From: Oscillospiraceae bacterium
GTDB lineage: Bacteria; Bacillota; Clostridia; Oscillospirales; Ruminococcaceae
Reading direction: 5' to 3'
Assembly (NCBI GenBank): GCA_017440425.1
Contig: JAFSHJ010000033.1
Coordinates: 1-7,993 of the forward strand
DNA: 7,993 bases
The notes beneath the pieces are model-generated. The model was not told the DNA's origin. It searched no databases and was given only the letters and a program-made list of their open reading frames with translations. The position numbers and the translations under genes are program-made. This document shows positions 5,635 through 7,993 of this stretch, one piece after another (the stretch's first letter is position 1; every line of letters starts with the position of its first letter).

Positions 5635-7179
5635 TCACGGGTCACAGTTTTTTTGGTGTCTGTCGGTCAGCTCGGAGCCCGGGAGATCCTGAACACGCAG
5701 GTTTTCTTTGCTCAGCCTCCGCCAGTTGGAGCGGAAGAAAACGTCTCTCCAGCAGAAAAGCTTGGTGGGAGAGATGGGGGATGCTACGGGGATCCCATAG
5801 ATGTTAACGCTGAAAGCATCTATCATCATTGCGGCAAAGAGGATGGTGATGCCGTAAATACCCCAAAGACCGCCGAACAGAATGAAGGCAAACTTAAAGA
5901 TGGTGGCAGATTCATATAGTGACGGCACCACCAGCGAGCTGAGAGCGGTTAGGGCAACTATCATAACCATTGGTGCGCTTATAAGTCCTGACATAACGGC
6001 GGCATCGCCAATTACAAGTGCCCCAACGATACCTACTGCGTGACCGATGGGGCGTGGCAGCCGCAGACCAGCCTCACGCATTATCTCATAGATGAAATGT
6101 ATGGCGAGAGCCTCTGTCATCAGGGAGAAGGGGGTGGTCTCTTCGGCGGTGGAGATGTTGAACAGCAGCGATTCCGGCAAAAGTTCTGGGTGGAAGGTGA
6201 CTATCGCTACGTAAACACCGGGAAGCAGCATGGAGAGAAAGAAGGAGACATACCGCAGAAACCGCATAAAAAAGACGAAAAACGGGCGCTGCGAATAGTC
6301 ATCCAGCGTTTGAAAATGCTCCGAAAACAAAAACGGAATTATTATTGCAAAAGGTGTGCCGTCCACCAGCACGGCAATTCGCCCTTCCCGTATTTTTGCG
6401 CAGACGATATCGGGGCGCTCGCTGTAGCCGATGCCGTCAAAAATTGAAAACCGCTTGGGATCCAGAAAAGGCTTGATGTAGCCCGCATCCAGCAGCACAT
6501 CAATGTTTATTCGCTGCAGTCGCTCACGCACCTGGTTCAGCATCTCGCCCGAAACGGTGTCTGCCATAAAGGCAATGCAGACGTCGGTGGAGCTTTTGCT
6601 GCCTATTTTTATCATCTCAAAAACAAGCTCGGGGGATTTTATCCGCCGCCGTATCATAGACATATTTATACGGATAACCTCAATAAAACCCTCGTGAGAG
6701 CCTTTGATATTTACACCGGAAGACGGCTCCTGAATGGAGCGGTAGTTGAAGCCCTGCACACCCAGCGCCAAAGCAACGTCCAAACCGTCAATTAGTATTA
6801 TGGCGAAACCCGACATCATAAAGGAAAAAACCTCTTCAAAGGTGCGTATCTCATATTGAACGGAGCCCAGCAGAGATTTTCTGCTCCAATCAAGCAGGGC
6901 TGACGGTGATTTCTCCGAAAGCTTCAGCTGCCGCAGCGGTTCCAGAATAAGCTTGGATAGGTTGGTGGTGTCGACCATGCCCTCACACATCAACAACTGC
7001 AGCCGTATCTCCTCCGCTTCAAGTTCTTTGGTTATCAGATCGGCGGTGTTGGAAAGTTTTGTGCGCAGCATTATCATATTGTCGGTGAGGTCAGTGCCCA
7101 GCTTGGTGACGGCAGCGCTGTGTTTTGGAGGCGAATAGCCGTTGTGGGCGGAGGTTCGGCTTTTTTCCCGCTTAAACAA
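5635..7179 (-). CDS. gerA: GerA family spore germination receptor subunit (GerA)
   Basis: This is the large subunit of the nutrient germinant receptor in the spore inner membrane. From the TTG start it has 514 residues, the usual family length. A soluble N-terminal region (about 1-295) contains GFNYRSIQEPSSGVNIKGSH (143-162), GYSERPDIVCAKIREGRIAV (251-270) and VDGTPF (272-277). Membrane segments follow from about 299 to 455, with PFFVFFMRFLRYVSF (299-313), REAGLRLPRPIGHAVGIVGA (368-387) and LVIGDAAVMSG (388-398). The open frame continues 123 codons upstream, but that extension runs into the oppositely oriented DUF421 gene and does not resemble GerA. A GAGGTGA five bases before the TTG fixes the start. 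The family motif usually reads RGPREGF, whereas here it is KGSHEGF. First gene of gerA-gerB-gerC. Confidence 0.94.
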   Translation of the reverse strand: MFKREKSRTSAHNGYSPPKHSAAVTKLGTDLTDNMIMLRTKLSNTADLITKELEAEEIRLQLLMCEGMVDTTNLSKLILEPLRQLKLSEKSPSALLDWSRKSLLGSVQYEIRTFEEVFSFMMSGFAIILIDGLDVALALGVQGFNYRSIQEPSSGVNIKGSHEGFIEVIRINMSMIRRRIKSPELVFEMIKIGSKSSTDVCIAFMADTVSGEMLNQVRERLQRINIDVLLDAGYIKPFLDPKRFSIFDGIGYSERPDIVCAKIREGRIAVLVDGTPFAIIIPFLFSEHFQTLDDYSQRPFFVFFMRFLRYVSFFLSMLLPGVYVAIVTFHPELLPESLLFNISTAEETTPFSLMTEALAIHFIYEIMREAGLRLPRPIGHAVGIVGALVIGDAAVMSGLISAPMVMIVALTALSSLVVPSLYESATIFKFAFILFGGLWGIYGITILFAAMMIDAFSVNIYGIPVASPISPTKLFCWRDVFFRSNWRRLSKENLRVQDLPGSELTDRHQKNCDP

Positions 7180-7184
7180 AAGAG

Positions 7185-7191
7185 TCACCTC
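7185..7191 (-). promoter_or_regulatory. Ribosome binding site fixing the TTG start of gerA
   Basis: On the minus strand GAGGTGA (7191-7185) lies five bases before TTG (7179-7177). The next upstream candidates in frame have no ribosome site, and a longer start would overlap the divergent promoter region and gene, so this site decides the call. Confidence 0.8.
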
Positions 7192-7207
7192 TTTAACTGT
7201 ATTTGAA

Positions 7208-7236
7208 GCATATTTTTCTCTTTTTTGAAGAAAATA
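7208..7236 (+). promoter_or_regulatory. Possible sigma-G/F-type promoter for the DUF421 gene
   Basis: On the plus strand GCATA (7208-7212) fits the forespore -35 pattern, and GAAAATA (7230-7236) lies 17 bases later as a partial -10 match. It occupies the same DNA as the gerA promoter candidate on the other strand. I found no convincing sigma-A promoter in this 91-bp region. The call is tentative because the region is A/T-rich. Confidence 0.3.
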
Positions 7237-7239
7237 TTC
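7208..7239. repeat. Imperfect inverted repeat between gerA and the DUF421 gene
   Basis: GCATATTTTTCTC (7208-7220, plus strand) and GAATATTTTCTTC (7239-7227, minus strand) match at 10 of 13 positions, with arms separated by six T residues. It is too imperfect to be a strong terminator. It could reflect two mirror-image promoters or a two-fold protein binding site. Confidence 0.45.
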
Positions 7240-7240
7240 A
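7211..7240 (-). promoter_or_regulatory. Putative sigma-G-type promoter for gerA-gerB-gerC
   Basis: On the minus strand TGAATA (7240-7235) matches the forespore sigma-G -35 element fully. Seventeen bases later AAAAATA (7217-7211) matches only part of the -10 consensus CATnnTA. The implied leader is about 25 bases. In B. subtilis gerA-type operons are transcribed by sigma-G, which supports the reading, but the weak -10 in an A-rich stretch keeps confidence modest. Confidence 0.4.
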
Positions 7241-7270
7241 CAGATACACCTTTGAAAGAGGCAAGATAAA

Positions 7271-7975
7271 ATGATCGTAATGATACGCACCGCAATTTTA
7301 TATCTGGTAATAATTTTCGCCCTGCGAATAATGGGAAAGCGGCAGCTGGGGGAACTGCAGCCATCCGAACTTGTGACAACCATATTGATATCGAACATCG
7401 CCACCCTGCCTATAGAAGACACCGAAATACCTATGACGGTGGGGATAGTCCCCATCCTCACATTGATGTGCTTTGAGGTATTCACCTCCGTTTTGGTGCT
7501 CAAAAGCAAAAAGGCACGGCAGATAATTACGGGGAACCCGGTCATCATAATCCGTGACGGAAAAATTCAGCAAAAAGAGCTGGAGAGGCTGCGGCTCAAT
7601 GTGGACGATATTATGACACAGCTTCGCACTCAGGATGTGTTTGATATTGAAGAGGTATCCTTTGCCATAGTGGAAACAACGGGAACACTCAGCGTATACA
7701 AAAAATTCTCTGCCCGCGGTGTCACGGCAGAGATGCTGAATATATCGGGGGATAGCGCAGATGATACACCGCCGATGATAGTGATAAGTGACGGAAACGT
7801 TATAGAAAAGTCGCTGAGCATCTGCAACCTGCGCACGGAATGGCTGAGTGAAACACTTGAGAAAAACAATATGCGGCCGCAGGACATCTTTTTGATGAGC
7901 TGCGACCGCAGGGCAAATTACAAAATTGTGCTCAAAGAGAGCCTGCAAAATTTAAAGGGTGGAAAAAACAAGTGA
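7271..7975 (+). CDS. DUF421 family (YetF-like) inner membrane protein
   Basis: This membrane protein of the DUF421/YetF family has 234 residues. Hydrophobic segments at about 5-20 and 56-77, with a shorter one near 34-47, form the N-terminal membrane part. The rest is soluble. Family blocks are RIMGKRQLGELQPSEL (19-34), ITGNPVIIIRDGKI (86-99), LNVDDIMTQLR (109-119) and ETTGTLSVYKK (135-145). Members such as B. subtilis YetF, and the two-domain DUF421/DUF1657 protein 2Duf, have been linked to the spore inner membrane and spore resistance; a similar role here is inference supported by the neighbouring ger operon. The ribosome site GAAAGAGG (7254-7261) precedes the ATG by nine bases. The stop overlaps the start of a further gene. 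Divergent from gerA. Confidence 0.9.
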   Translation: MIVMIRTAILYLVIIFALRIMGKRQLGELQPSELVTTILISNIATLPIEDTEIPMTVGIVPILTLMCFEVFTSVLVLKSKKARQIITGNPVIIIRDGKIQQKELERLRLNVDDIMTQLRTQDVFDIEEVSFAIVETTGTLSVYKKFSARGVTAEMLNISGDSADDTPPMIVISDGNVIEKSLSICNLRTEWLSETLEKNNMRPQDIFLMSCDRRANYKIVLKESLQNLKGGKNK

Positions 7976-7993
7976 AAAGATTGATAATGGTGA
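7972..7993 (+). CDS. Start of a downstream gene, cut by the window edge (possibly DUF4363)
   Basis: A GTG codon overlaps the DUF421 stop as GTGA and opens a frame reading M-K-R-L-I-M-V to the end of the window. AAAGGGTGG (7954-7962) lies nine bases upstream as a ribosome site. The basic-then-hydrophobic start suggests a membrane or exported protein. In Clostridia DUF421 genes are often followed by a small DUF4363 gene that begins similarly, so that is my guess. Only seven codons are visible. Confidence 0.4.

Noticed and set aside
7180..7548. N-terminal extension of the gerA open frame up to 7548
   Set aside because: It overlaps the well-conserved DUF421 gene on the other strand, does not resemble GerA, and a strong SD with TTG at 7179 explains the start.
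7298..7948. 216-codon minus-strand open frame
   Set aside because: It is antisense to DUF421, and its His/Cys/Gln-rich composition is typical of a shadow frame.

Overview
The window looks like chromosomal DNA from an endospore-forming member of the Clostridia, probably a Ruminococcaceae/Oscillospirales-type organism of moderate G+C. The evidence is a complete spoIIGA-sigE locus, a complete tricistronic gerA-type germinant receptor operon and a DUF421 membrane protein, all with clostridial-style spacing and Shine-Dalgarno (SD) sequences. The species cannot be named from the sequence. No mobile element, CRISPR array, tRNA or pseudogene was seen.

Layout from left to right: (1) Positions 1-109 are the tail of an rRNA operon, the 23S-5S spacer with two small hairpins. 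The 5S rRNA follows (about 110-225) with a strong intrinsic terminator. (2) Converging on it from the right is the spoIIG operon (minus strand, 284-1938). spoIIGA is the membrane aspartic protease and sigE encodes pro-sigma-E; they overlap by ATGA. The sigE terminator is built over its last codons, with the stop codon in the loop. (3) A 161-bp divergent region holds a spoIIG promoter with a long 21-bp spacer and, facing away, a strong vegetative promoter. The latter drives a SpoU-family RNA 2'-O-methyltransferase (2100-2870) and a small PPC/DUF296 protein (2886-3308). (4) A bidirectional terminator (about 3341-3376) separates this from the minus-strand operon gerA-gerB-gerC (7179 down to 3386), whose genes overlap. 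(5) A 91-bp divergent region with an imperfect inverted repeat and two overlapping sigma-G-like promoter candidates separates gerA from a plus-strand DUF421 (YetF-like) gene (7271-7975). The first codons of another gene overlap its stop codon at the right edge.

Functionally, two thirds of the window belongs to the spore life cycle. SpoIIGA activates sigma-E in the mother cell after a forespore signal. GerA/GerB/GerC form an inner-spore-membrane nutrient receptor. The DUF421 protein belongs to a family linked to the spore inner membrane. The methyltransferase/PPC pair is probably housekeeping. I see no clearly novel system. The most interesting signals are regulatory: the two divergent promoter regions, the stop-in-loop terminator, and the start codons (two TTG starts with strong SDs and an ambiguous gerB start).
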